Shown here: piece after piece, positions 35,901 through 45,260 of the stretch
Layout of the letters: every line of letters begins with the position of its first letter
Numbering within the stretch: the first letter of the stretch is position 1
Assembly: GCF_902459465.1 (NCBI RefSeq)
Contig: NC_047070.1
Span: 13,704,656-13,768,655, forward strand
DNA: 64,000 nt
Source of the DNA: Asterias rubens
Lineage: Eukaryota; Echinodermata; Asteroidea; Forcipulatida; Asteriidae
Direction of reading: 5' to 3'
Translations under genes and position numbers: made by a program
Notes under the pieces: model-generated
Told to the model about the DNA's origin: nothing
The model's database searches: none
Seen by the model: the letters and a program-made list of their open reading frames with translations, nothing else

Positions 35901-38900
35901 TGTATCTGACGAGAAGGGCAATTACACTTTGACGATTGGTACATTTACCGGTAGAACAGCAGCAGGTATTGTTATATTTATGGATTTCAACTAGTAAATT
36001 GTAACTTAAAGGCCAACTAGACAACAATAACAATCAAATAAGAATTCTATCGAATTTGGTGTTGACGCTACAAGCGCATGACTGTAAACGACCAGCAGAA
36101 AAACTGAATTTCTATCCTAAATTTGATACAAGTACGAGTTCTGCACATAATAAAAAAGGGCACGGTTTCTTCTCATTTGGCTCTTTGGGCTACATAGGCG
36201 CTCTTGGTTACAAAGGCATTTTTCGTGGAATGAATCCCACGCTTCGCAACGCACACTCAAATAACCCCCTTATTAACCGCTGATGGATAACTTTGTTGCA
36301 AAATAATAATGGAAAAAAAAAACACCCTTGCCACACGAAGTTGTGTGCTTTCGGATGCTTGATTTCGAGACCTCAAAATCTAATTATGAGGTCTCGAAAT
36401 CAAATTCGTAGAAAATTACTTTTTTCTCGAAAACTACGTTATTTCAGAGGGAGCCGTTTCTCACAGTGAATTATACTATCAACAGCTCCACATTACTTGT
36501 TACCAAGTAAGGTTTTGTACTAAAAACTATTTTGAGTAATTACCAATAGCGTCCACTGCATTTAAACTAACAAAATTGTGGCTGTTTTTTTTTGGTCATA
36601 TTTCCAGGTGACTCGATGGTAGAGCACAATGGAATGCCATGGTCAACGTATGACAATGACAACGACAATGCCAATGGCAACTGCGCAGAGATCTATCATG
36701 GAGCTTGGTGGTACAACGATTGCCAAACCTCCAACTTAAACGGGCCCTATCGGAGTTACAGAAACCTGGGTAGCAATGAAAAAGGGATAACTTGGGACAG
36801 TTGGACTGGAACTGATGAGTCATTGGGAGATGTGGACATGAAAATAAGACCTCTGCGTGCTGGTAATTAACACAAAATATTCTTCCTGTCTTTAACATCA
36901 TTTTCAGTTCTTATTTGCCACATTAAAAAATATATATTAATTAGGATTTTTTCTTTGTTCGCCCTTCAACAGCTCTTCCGAAACCCAAGGATTGCTGGGA
37001 CCATTTCCAGAATGGGCAAAGATCAAACGGTATCTACACCATTTATGTCCAAGGCAAGACAGTGGGAGTTGACGTGTACTGTCATATGGACAGTCAATCC
37101 TTTAGTGGCGGCGGATGGACGGTACGTGTCACACAAAAAAACTCATATTTTAAACAATAATCTTCGTGCCAAAGGATTTCACAAGTCTCTTGAAAACAAA
37201 GTCCTGTACTGCTGAGACGAGTTGGTTTTGAACACGAAATGCACAACTTGAACATTTCTCTCCGTGTATAATAACGCACATTATTCATCAAATAAGGACC
37301 GGGGACTGGGCCCGAAACATCTGACACTCCCCCCGAAAAAAAAGGGGCGGGTAGCTTTGGGCTCTGTGCCCCAAAGAAAGACATAAAATAAGAAAAACAA
37401 ATCCTTCTTTGGTCTGAGTTGATTTTGACACAAACTTTGAATAGAAGAATAGTGAAATTTTGTTTACTTTGCCACTGACAACTGCTATTGAACAAGTAGC
37501 TACAGTTTGGTTGAAGCAAATGATGTCACAATGCACGCCACCTTTGTTGAATTGAATTCATACAATACATGATCACCTTTCTGATTTAATTCACTGAACG
37601 TACATTTCAAAAAACCATAAAGTTCACAACGTGCTCAAAACACTACGTTTTTCAACCGATACACATACACAGTGACAATTTTATTAATGATAATTACTTG
37701 TTTTCATGGCGCATTTTTATTAACGGTATCAAATTCGCTTTACATAAATGTCCTGGTCATTAGGCTTTTAAACTGGATTTAATCTTCTTGTGGAGTATAC
37801 AGCCCAAATGCCGCCGTGGATCATACCCAATATCAACCTCTGCCCTAGCATGTACCCACTTTGCCCCTGTGTTAAGAGAAGTAAATTAACTAAAGCATCT
37901 TACTCAAGGACACGGCGCAAAGTGTCATGACAGGGAGTCGAACCCTCACTCCGATAACCTATCCGCCAAAACATTAAATTCTATTCTCGATCTTGCAGAA
38001 AATCCATAACCGAGATAGCGGCAACGTTGAGTTTTATCGTGACTGGACCGAGTACAAAACTGGATTTGGGAATCTGAACGGGGAGTTTTGGCTTGGATTG
38101 GAGAATATTCATCTTTTGACGAGCCAAGATGACTATCAGCTTCGAGTAGTGCTTGCGTTCGATAATTTTGACTGGAATTATGCTGTGTAAGACGTAGTGT
38201 TTTATTTACTGTAGCTTTTCACTTTTTTTAAATGAACTAAAAAGTGAAGTCTTAGCAAGATTTAACACTTCATCTGTAAATAAGGTATGCTGTTCAATTG
38301 AGATTGTTATGAGTATAAATGTTTCCCTCTCTTTTAGGTACGATAGTTTTCATGTATCTGACGAGAAGGACAATTACACCTTGACGATTGATACATTTAC
38401 CGGTACCACAAAAGCAGGTATGGGTATATGAATTTCAATTGTTTAATTTAAGGCCAACTTATAAATTATGACAACAAAAACACACACTCGATCGAGTTCG
38501 GTGTTCGCAGAAAAACCGACTAGCAATCCTTAATTTGAAACAAATGAAAACGTATAAGGTCAATTCATAACAAAAGTATTTACATAAACAATGTACCAAT
38601 TTGTCAAGTAGAATCTATTCAGGAACTACTGGGTCTTTACCAAACAACTCCTTATCCCTGCGCATTGACATAGTGCGGTCCGTGACCTCATGGTTGTTAG
38701 GTATGGGCCGTACGGCCCATAGAATTATATATAATTGACTAGAGCGCTAACTTGCTCGTCAATAGGCCTATTTATAACACCCCTTACCAATATTCTGCCT
38801 TTTTATTGGTTTAGAGCGCGTCACATGATATGTCATAGTTTTGCTAGACGACGGCCGTGTGATAGTGCATCGGTTTGCCGTGCGCTAGTCCGAAAGACTA

Positions 38901-39366
38901 TCACACGGCGTGCAGTACCCAGACGTCCGTTGCGTGTACGAGGATGATAAATCAATAGTCTGTAACCAATTCGGATTACATGCAGTCCTTTACGTTTTGT
39001 CACTAGACGGTCGCGGACCGTACGACCATGCGCTGCCGCATGGAACCTGGCCAACTGCAGCGCAGGGTAAAACTAACAAGTTGTTTATTTGTCTTGTTTC
39101 CAGGTGACTCGATGATAGAGCACAATGGAATGCCATGGTCAACGTATGACAATGACAACGACAATGCCGAGGGCAACTGCGCAGTGATCTACCATGGAGC
39201 TTGGTGGTACAACGATTGCCAAACCTCTAACTTGAACGGGCCCTATCGGTATTACAGATACCTGGGTAGCAATGAAAAAGGGATAACTTGGGAAAGTTGG
39301 ACTGGAGTTTATGAGTCATTGAGAGATGTGGACATGAAAATAAGACCACTGCGTTCGGGTAATTAA
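29644..39366 (+). CDS. PAN-FReD gene 1: one leader, one linker and three FReD cassettes
   Basis: The gene-level model has a leader exon (29644-29988), a linker exon (32075-32156) and then any one of three four-exon fibrinogen-related cassettes, A (32641-34381), B (34484-36870) or C (36973-39366). Each cassette has its own stop codon, and leader plus linker plus one cassette gives 368 residues. All junctions keep frame: leader ends phase 0, linker phase 0 in and 1 out, cassette phase 1 in. The product would be a secreted signal peptide-PAN-Thr-rich linker-FReD protein. FReD proteins with other N-terminal domains act as lectins or pattern-recognition molecules in invertebrates. That role here is inference. 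Whether A, B and C are alternative ends, chained units or relics of separate genes cannot be decided from sequence. AATAAA near 39571 may be the distal polyadenylation signal. Confidence 0.75.
29997..30345. mobile_element. Fold-back element in intron 1 of PAN-FReD gene 1
   Basis: The ends AAAGGAACACGTTGCCTTGG and the inverse CCAAGGGAACGTGTTCCTT continue as inverted arms for about 60 bases (GGTCTTTGAAAAGCGTTT / AAACGCTTTTCAAAGACC). At its centre is a near-perfect palindrome of about 60 bp (30124-30183). The same element is at 46923-47242, minus its left arm, so it predates the leader duplication. Confidence 0.8.
31475..31638. mobile_element. Miniature inverted-repeat element (GTGTGCCGGTTTCA ends)
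   Basis: GCCGGTTTCAACTTTCCGCC and GTGTTCAGTTTTCCG at the left match the inverse CGGAAAACTGAACACGGCGG and AAACCGCCACAC at the right. It lies in intron 1 of PAN-FReD gene 1 and is not seen in the second leader region. Confidence 0.75.
32075..32156 (+). CDS. PAN-FReD gene 1 linker exon
   Basis: The exon is 82 nt, with acceptor TTTTTTTCTGACAG and donor GTAGGT, phase 0 in and 1 out. It encodes TKAAPVLMTTEASTTRTLTQ then ETLPSTT, a Thr/Ser-rich, probably O-glycosylated hinge between PAN and FReD. A related 60-nt exon is at 49071-49130. Confidence 0.7.
32349..32538 (+). pseudogene. Truncated terminal FReD exon (remnant of a lost cassette)
   Basis: The sequence matches the 3' two thirds of the terminal exons at 34119, 36608 and 39104, from AGATCTATCATGGAGCTTGG to the stop (...RPLRAGH stop). 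It lacks the acceptor and the PWSTYDNDND part. The 100 bases after its stop match those after the cassette A and B stops. This shows that a further cassette once lay upstream of A and was deleted. Confidence 0.8.
32641..34381 (+). CDS. FReD cassette A (four exons)
   Basis: Exons: N 32641-32789, M1 33201-33388, M2 33541-33620, C 34119-34381 (stop TAA). N begins ALPKPKDCWDHFQNGKRSNG and ends GGGWT. M1 carries NRDSGNVEFYRDWTEYKTGF, then GNLNGEFWLGLDNIHLLT. M2 is DSFHVSDEKDNYTLTIDTFT. C carries GMPWSTYDNDNDN, the Asp-rich calcium-site region, then HGAWWYNDCQTSNLNGPY. All four FReD cysteines expected (N-terminal pair DC/YC, C-terminal pair NC/DC) are present. Phases are 1-0, 0-2, 2-1, 1-stop. The last Gly codon G|GTAATT could also act as a donor in phase 1. 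Confidence 0.85.
33040..33170 (-). mobile_element. SINE family 3 remnant in cassette A
   Basis: It shares GGAGTATAC, CCGTGGTTCATA, CCAATATCAACCTCTGCCCT and CAGGTACCCACTTTGCCCC with the SINEs in cassettes B and C, at the same place upstream of exon M1. The tRNA-like head is deleted here. Confidence 0.7.
34484..36870 (+). CDS. FReD cassette B (four exons)
   Basis: Exons: N 34484-34632, M1 35582-35769, M2 35886-35965, C 36608-36870 (stop TAA). It has the same lengths, phases and splice sites as cassette A. Differences from A cluster in N (HFQSGQRSNG, GKTVGVDVYCHMDSHSSI), the start and end of M1 (ILQNRDSGNVGF; FDNSDWTYAV) and M2 (EKGNYTLTIGTFTGRTAAG). C retains STYDNDNDN and WWYNDC. A 5'-truncated TTAA-MITE lies between M2 and C (36288-36565), an insertion not shared by A or C. 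Open throughout, with no frameshift. Confidence 0.85.
35280..35522 (-). mobile_element. tRNA-derived SINE (family 3) in cassette B
   Basis: On the minus strand, a tRNA-like head (GTGGCTGGGTGGTTTAGAGA with B box GGGTTCGACTCCC) is followed by GTGTCATGACA..., GGGGCAAAGTGGGTACC and TTGATATTGGGTATG. The same insertion is at 37785-37975 in cassette C and, without the head, at 33040-33170 in A. Confidence 0.65.
36288..36565 (+). mobile_element. TTAA-MITE copy 6 (5' truncated), intron of cassette B
   Basis: It carries CACCCTTGCCACACGAAGTT, the hairpin GATTTCGAGACCTC...GAGGTCTCGAAATC and terminus AGCGTCCACTGCATTTAA. It is unique to cassette B, so it inserted after the cassettes duplicated. Confidence 0.8.
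36973..39366 (+). CDS. FReD cassette C (four exons, last of the array)
   Basis: Exons: N 36973-37121, M1 37999-38186, M2 38338-38417, C 39104-39366 (stop TAA). N resembles cassette B (GKTVGVDVYCHMDSQSFSGG), while M2 and the M1-M2 intron are almost identical to cassette A, so C looks like a mosaic of the two, probably through gene conversion or unequal exchange. C-exon variants include RYYRYLGSNEKG, TGVYESLRDVDM and RPLRSGN. After its stop the sequence diverges from the conserved cassette spacer, marking the right border of the array. AATAAA lies about 200 nt downstream. Confidence 0.85.
37785..37975 (-). mobile_element. tRNA-derived SINE (family 3) in cassette C
   Basis: It has the same body and B box (GGGTTCGACTCCC, read on the minus strand) as the copy at 35280-35522 and sits at the equivalent position before exon M1, so it is inherited from the ancestral cassette. 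Confidence 0.65.
38690..39065. repeat. Palindrome-rich block in the last intron of cassette C
   Basis: It contains a perfect 20-bp palindrome TATGGGCCGTACGGCCCATA (38702-38721) and a hairpin with arms GCCGTGTGATAGT (38853-38865) and ACTATCACACGGC. The right part (GGACGGTCGCGGACCGTACG through CAGCGCAGGGTAAAACTAAC) also precedes the terminal exon of cassette A (about 34010-34090), where the left part is missing. It is probably one miniature element, intact in C and partly deleted in A. Confidence 0.55.
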
Positions 39367-39956
39367 CAACAGCATACGTTAAAGGACGGTTTACTTCAAA
39401 GCGAATTGATATTTCAAAAACACAGGTTCACAGAGAAAACAAACATTGTCAAGTTTGGTCACAATTCAAGTTGTAGAATATTGCGTAGGCTCCTGCGGAA
39501 AGTCAAGGAGTCATTATTGTTAAAGAAAAAGTTTTACAAAACTAACTGCATTCAAAGGTTTTTTTCTGGAAATAAAATCCAACGCCAGCAGTGAACAAAT
39601 ATTTAATTAATAAATTAATTGTACTGTTTAAACATAATTATCACATCGTCTCGTTTAAAACACACGTTAGCTAGTTTCAAGCTTATGCAGTTTTAGTTTG
39701 AATGCCTATCAGTTTGCTGTGCCGCCTGACTTGTAGTTTCAATAAACCCCACCATTTCTCGTATTACCTCGCGACTGCTACAGTGTAACATTTCATTTCA
39801 CAAGTTCAACTGTCTGTCTTTCAATTTCGAGATACTGAGTGATGGTGGCCCCGAATGGACATTAAAATAATATTTTAATGTTACGTATAATCACGATTTG
39901 TACATTGCACATTGGACCACCCACTGATCTAGTAATCCCCAGCCACCCCTTTCGGT

Positions 39957-40273
39957 TTAAAGGCAGTGGACACTATTGCTAATTACTTTGTGAGAAACGG
40001 CTCCCTCTGAGGTAACGTAGTTTGCGATAAAGAAGTAATTTTCCACGAATTTGATTTCTAGACCTCAGATTTAGAAGTTGAGGTCTCAAAATCAAGCATC
40101 TGAAAGCACACAACTTTGTGTGACAATGGTGTTTTTTCTTCCATTGTTATCTCGCAACTCCGACGATCAGTTGAGCTCAAATGTTCACAGGTTTGTTATT
40201 TCATGCATATGTTGAGATACGGCAAGCGAGAAGACTGGTCTTTGACAATTACCAAAAGTGCCACTATCTTTAA
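39957..40273 (-). mobile_element. TTAA-MITE copy 7
   Basis: It runs from TTAAAGGCAGTGGACACTAT to CAATTACCAAAAGTGCCACT and TTTAA. Its internal order is inverted relative to the plus copies, and the middle is shortened (about 317 bp). It lies just beyond the 3' end of PAN-FReD gene 1. Confidence 0.8.
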
Positions 40274-40539
40274 ATTGCGTAGGTGGAAATATTAAACACT
40301 TCTGCACATTGCGGGCATTCGCGGTCAAACACGACTCCCAAGTTGCGAGCAGACCGTCCAATCTTGGTCAATGACGGTGAGATGAGGAATCTACTTGTCA
40401 CACCGGCCTCAGAATTTTTAATTTTCAAGAGGTATGATTTTCCGGTTGTGAACCATTAAACGTTACTTCTTGACCGAATTTAGTTTTTGCATCACATCGT
40501 TACAAATATATAATACACATTAGGCCAAACAAAAGTATT

Positions 40540-40762
40540 GTGTTTTTACTAACATAGAAATAATTTATTATTACTAATATAATAATATCGAAGTCTTATG
40601 TAGCGCACGTATCTACCAAACACGTACTCAAGGCGCTGAGTATATACAAACTTTCAGAAAGATAGGTAGTTGCAGTGATACATTTTGCGACCCAATTATT
40701 TAGCACCTTGTAGGGCTTTTCTACAAGGCGCTACGGCGCATACAGCCAGGAACACCGGGGCG
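40540..40762 (-). mobile_element. SINE family 1, 3' part, split by the fold-back element
   Basis: On the minus strand this is the SINE 3' half: CGCCCCGGTGTTCCTGGCTG, GCGCCTTGTAG, AAATAATTGGGTC, CTTTCTGAAAGTTTGTATA, then an ATTATTA-rich tail. The 5' part resumes at 42816, so the SINE was one piece before the 2.05-kb insertion. Confidence 0.8.
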
Positions 40763-42815
40763 CGAAAATTTTTGTCCAAGGATGGTAAAGGCCAATAGAT
40801 TTGCATACACGCTCCCATTGGCTGCCACGCACTTGACGCTGAATTATTCATCAGTGGGAATTCAGCTATTGCCTTAATACACAACCACGAATTGTGTGTG
40901 TACCATAGAGCATGTATGCACTGTATATTGCTCTATGGTGGTACATACCATGGAGGAAGATGATTGTACACGTATTATGGCTGCAATTCATATAGCTCTA
41001 TGCTACAATAACCTAAAAGTAAAATACACAATGTGTGGCCTACACTACGTACGCGAACGAACGCCACTCACGTCATAGCAATTCTCTGAACTTTGCAAAA
41101 AAACACTAGATTTGAATTTCAAACTTTAATAATTCACAGTTGACTGCGGCTGTTTTGTTGGCAGTGCATCAACCTTGGCTCCATCATCAGTGTGATATGC
41201 CTGCAAACAGCTCTTATTTCGGGAAGGCCCATGATGGGGTTTTCGCTCAAATGGCTCTGCTAGGCCTCCATGCTCCCGTAAGCAAAAACCCAACGCTTGC
41301 GGAAGCAGGGAATTATGTGCTTACCTCAAGAGTATTTCACAAGTTGTGGGGGGATTTTGGCCTGTGCGCAAGTGCCTGCTCCACGTCAGCACTGGCAGCC
41401 CATAATTTCAACTGCTTTACCACAAGGGTAGAAGTTGACGCTTGGAAGCAGGGAATTCTTTGTTTCTTTCCAGCGTTTTACGGGTTAGCGGGGGATTTTG
41501 TTCTCAACTTTAGCATTTTACGCTTACACAGCTAGCGCAGAAATTTGGCACTTGCTTGCATATTAGCGGAGAATAAGGATCCTAAGCGCAGAATTTGGCG
41601 GTAAGCAGAGTCATCAAAGAGAAATTGTATCTCGACAGTGTTCTGTGCCAAATTCCATAGCTCTGCTTACCGCCAAATTCTGCGCTTAGGATTGTGAAGT
41701 ATCACCGATATGTGAGATGGAAATAAGTCACCAATATGAGAGGAATCACCAAAGTGTAGAATAATAGATTTGCCTTAACGATAATTGTTTTATTGCTCAA
41801 CAACTTTAACTCGTGAACTGCAATAATTGTGTGTCTGCATTACATGTGCATTAAAACAAGAAATTTCTTCACTAGGTTTGTAAGCATATAATTCCTCGTA
41901 ACATGGAGTAGGCATGCGCACAAGCCAAAATCCCCTGTTAAACCGAGAAATACACTTGACGTAAGCGAAGAAATTTCTTTTTCGCAAGCGTAAATTCTTT
42001 GTTTAAGGTAAGCAGAGCCAATAAAATTGAGCCCTATAATTGCACGACAAGCGCAAAATTTCTGTGCTAGCTGTGTAAGCTTAGAATACTTTAGTTGAGT
42101 ACCAAAATCCCTTGCTAACCCTGTAAAACGCTTGAAAGAAACAAAGAATTCCTTGCGTAAGCTTCGATTCTTTGCCCTTGCGGTAAGCAGCTGAAATTAT
42201 GGGCTGCCAGTGCTGACGTGGAGCACGCATGCGCACAAGCCAAAATCCCCCCCCCCTGCTATCTTATGAATTACTCTTGACGTAAGCACAGCATTCCCTG
42301 CTTCCGCTAGCGTTGATTTTTTGCTTACGGCAAGGCATGGAGGTAGCAGAGCCATTTGAGCGAAAACCCCATCTGGGGACTTCCCGAAATAAGAGCTGTT
42401 TGCAGGCATATCACACTGATGATGGAGCCAAGGTTGATGCACTAAAAACAGCCGCAGTCAACTGTGAATTATTAAAGTTTGAAATCTCGTGTCTTTTTGC
42501 AAAGTTCAGATAATTGCTGTGACTAATAGTGGCGTTCATTCGCGTACGTAGTGTAGGCTATGCATAGTGTTGGCTACACATTGTGTATTACTATTAGGCT
42601 ATTGCAGCATAGAGCCATGTTATTATGTATTGCAGCCATAATTAATACGTTACCACCATAGAGCATTATACAGTGCATACATGGTACACACACACTTCGT
42701 GGTTGTGGAGCTGAATTCCCACTGATGAATAATTCAGCGTCAAGTGCGTGGCAGCCAATGGGAGCGTGTATGCAAATCTATTGGCCTTTACCATCCTTGA
42801 ACAAAAAAATTCGCC
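40763..42815. mobile_element. Fold-back transposon, 2.05 kb, with roughly 0.8-kb inverted arms
   Basis: The left arm runs from about 40763 to 41560, and the inverted right arm from about 42040 to 42815. For example, CCAAGGATGGTAAAGGCCAA at 40777 matches TTGGCCTTTACCATCCTTG at 42781. The tail-to-tail frames at 41140-41535 (+) and 42197-42442 (-) translate to the same peptide (HQPWLHHQCDMPANSSYFGK), proving the inverted arms. The loop contains a smaller hairpin (CTAAGCGCAGAATTTGGCGG and its inverse, about 41580-41690). ACCGGGGCG directly flanks both ends (40754-40762 and 42816-42824), a 9-10 bp target duplication inside a SINE. No transposase frame is present. The target length and long terminal repeats recall Mutator-like or fold-back elements (inference). 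Confidence 0.88.
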
Positions 42816-42930
42816 ACCGGGGCGAACCCCTTCTCTTTTCGAAAAGTGCATTGCGTTCTTTTACATGCGTTGCACAACACATGGGCCCAACAGCTTTACG
42901 TCCCATCCGAAGCTATTACTGTGTTTAATT
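42816..42930 (-). mobile_element. SINE family 1, 5' part, split by the fold-back element
   Basis: This is the continuation of the SINE at 40540-40762: GGGGCGAACCCCTTCTCTTT, TGCGTTGCACAACACATGGG and GCTTTACGTCCCATCCGAAG. The tRNA-like head is not recognisable. Confidence 0.8.
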
Positions 42931-43765
42931 AACCATTAATAAGTGGACCAAATTCTCACACTTCGATATTTGAAGTGTCTATGGTATCAGTCTTATGAGA
43001 TATTTGATATTTGTGTATTTTGCGGCTCATTTTTTGGTAATTATTATATTTTTTTGCTTGAAAATCATTAATAGTTATTAAATTGTTATATAATCATCTA
43101 AAAAGTTGTATTTGTGGGCTTATATTTTATAATTCGTTCGATTAAAATAATGGATTCACGTTTAGAATCGAGCAAAATGCGAAACTTTGTCACCTCCCTG
43201 TACTGTATGTGTTCTATTTCCGAATACGCGGATGGCTATTTCGGGGCCCATCACCTTTCTTTTTTTGATAAAAAATAATACAAAATTAAACGCCTCGGTT
43301 GGCATGGTCGGCCGAATTATAGTAAAACAGAAAAAAAAAACCAAATCGTATTAAAAGACGTGTAAAACTAATTCAACAGTTTCTGCAAACTTTCAATTAA
43401 ATAAATGTAACCAACTGACTTGGAGCACCCAGTCATTTTTTTTCGTAGCTATTTTAATCCTTGCTCTATGTTTTAATTCACCGAATTCCTTTCCTTATAA
43501 GTAACTTCAATTTATAAAGAATACCTGCAGTTCGCTGAGGCGTTAAGGGTGTGGCGCGGAGCTATCCTGCATTGGCAGCGCTTGACTAATCATTCCTGCA
43601 CAAGAAGCGTCAGCGGCAAGACTTCCTTCTTTCCGTTATTTTTGGTTCACAATTTTGAGTTGAAGTTGTATGATCCGTCAACGAATTAATGACACATATC
43701 TCCACGCCACAGCCCGACGAAACCCGCTGGCATTGTTCCATTGAAGTTTCTTGTAAGTTGCAAAC

Positions 43766-43768
<3 letters not shown>

Positions 43769-43801
<33 letters not shown>

Positions 43802-43802
43802 A
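43769..43802 (+). repeat. (ATT)n microsatellite
   Basis: About 11 uninterrupted ATT triplets. It may be the tail of an old SINE or LINE insertion, but no body is recognisable beside it. Confidence 0.9.
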
Positions 43803-44057
43803 TAATATGTGAATTGCTTTACTTGATATCAGGCCTATATTAGACAACTTGTTGGGCGTGTAGATCTTAAGGTGTCGGTCCGTACGCGAATCAAGTCTCA
43901 TTCCCTGACCATCAAACTAGTTAAACCCGTACACCCACCTCAAATAACCATACTATGCCATCCATAGTCTGGTCCGATCTAAAAAACATCAAGGATACGG
44001 GAATCAAGTGGGCAGGAAGCCATACTATATCCCACAATTCCGTTTTCCACACACTAT

Positions 44058-44213
44058 GGGTGCGTTTGATTAGCTTGCCCGGGTCGACCCCGGTGTGTTG
44101 CATTTTTTTCAGGACGAACGTGTGCAGATAATTACCCAGGTTCGTCCTAGAAAAAAAACCGTCACACACCGGGGTCGACCCAGGGAAGCTACACGAACGC
44201 ACCCATACATCGC
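44058..44213. mobile_element. Miniature inverted-repeat element (GGGTGCGTTTGATTAGC ends)
   Basis: Left end GGGTGCGTTTGATTAGCTTG then CCCGGGTCGACCCCGGTGTG. Right end is the inverse CACACCGGGGTCGACCCAGG then GAAGCTACACGAACGCACCC. The length is 156 bp with arms of about 45 bp. Same family as 27575-27833. Confidence 0.85.
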
Positions 44214-44912
44214 ACATGTATATTAAATTATCGCATGTATATCACAAAACATTGCATACAAATGATCGCATATAACATTATACTAAAAAATTATCAAAGA
44301 TATTAAAAAAAACATTAAAAAAAACCATATATATATTACAAATTATAACATGTATATTGCAAAAATTATCGCACACATATTACAAATTGTTGCAGATATT
44401 TCACACGAGAAACATCGCACATACAATGTACATTATCAAATATTGCACAGTTTGACACGCCATCCAGTGCCAAAAGTAACGTTGTTGCTCTTTGCCAATA
44501 TTTATTGTCGTTTAAATCCTTTAAAGGCTGACTGCTGCTCCAAACAGCAACACTCTAGTATATAAAAACAGTAATCTCCGTTACAAAAAAACCAACCCTT
44601 TCAAAAGAAAAATGTAACATCCAACGAGAAATAACTACCCTTCAGAACAAGCAACTAGTTTTAAATTCTGACTGGAGTATCAGAGGGTGATAGATAATTG
44701 GCTGTAACCAGCCGTAAACACGAAATCAGTTTATTGCGATCTTCAGTGCGTCAGTAGTAACTGTTGGTTTACAACTGGTTCAGTGGGTTTCACCTACACA
44801 ACGTTGAATTCGGTTTTGTCGAGACATTTCGTGACGGGGGTTGACGCTTCATTGTTTTGTAAACTCTTCTTTTCTTAATGAATTCAAGTTATTACATGGA
44901 GTTATTACTAAA

Positions 44913-45260
44913 ATGAATTTCTACCAGATTTCTCAATCGTTTGGGAAGATTTGTTTTCTTGCTGTTGTTCTCAGCTTGTACTTTCTAACTCAGTCTCACG
45001 CTGAAGTACTCTCGCGTTCGTTTGGGTTTTCCAAATCTCTTGGATCCAACATTGCTCTTAAAAACCATCTACTTCGGAGTCTAAAACGAGTTAGATCACC
45101 TGCAAGATGCTTGACCAACTGCCTCCGCGAACCGCAATGTGTTGCCGTGAATTACAAGGATCTATCGGGTATATGCGAGCTGATTGATGGTACGAAGACC
45201 GAGTATCCCGGAGATGTAAAGGAGGAGTCTGGATGGATGTACTACGAGGCGGAGACCAAG
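44913..45260 (+). CDS. Second PAN leader exon (duplicate of 29644-29988)
   Basis: The exon encodes 116 residues: a signal peptide (core ICFLAVVLSLYFL) and a PAN module with the same four cysteines (CLTNC...C...CEL), differing from the first leader at a handful of residues. It ends at AAG in phase 0, but the donor is GTCAGA instead of GTAAAA, which is weaker. There is no FReD exon nearby. The only in-frame partners to the right are the linker at 49071 and, far downstream, the stalk exon at 57260 and FReD exons from 58299. It could be an active leader with a distant FReD, a short secreted PAN protein or a dying duplicate. The reading frame is intact. Confidence 0.7.

Larger units (their letters stand above)
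42931..44912. other. Intergenic, upstream of the second PAN leader
   Basis: No gene was found. It holds the ATT microsatellite (43769-43802), a complete GGGTGCGTTCGATTAGC-type element (44058-44213) and AT-rich DNA. From about 44590 the sequence is a diverged copy of the DNA just upstream of the first leader (about 29340-29640), probably including a duplicated promoter. Confidence 0.5.

Noticed and set aside
37094..37519. 141-codon minus-strand frame in cassette C
   Set aside because: It covers the end of FReD exon N in antisense and intron sequence; a similar antisense frame in cassette B is not conserved in length.
41140..41535. 131-codon frame as a gene
   Set aside because: The same peptide is encoded in mirror image at 42197-42442. 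Both are the inverted arms of the fold-back element, with no start context, domain or splice support.
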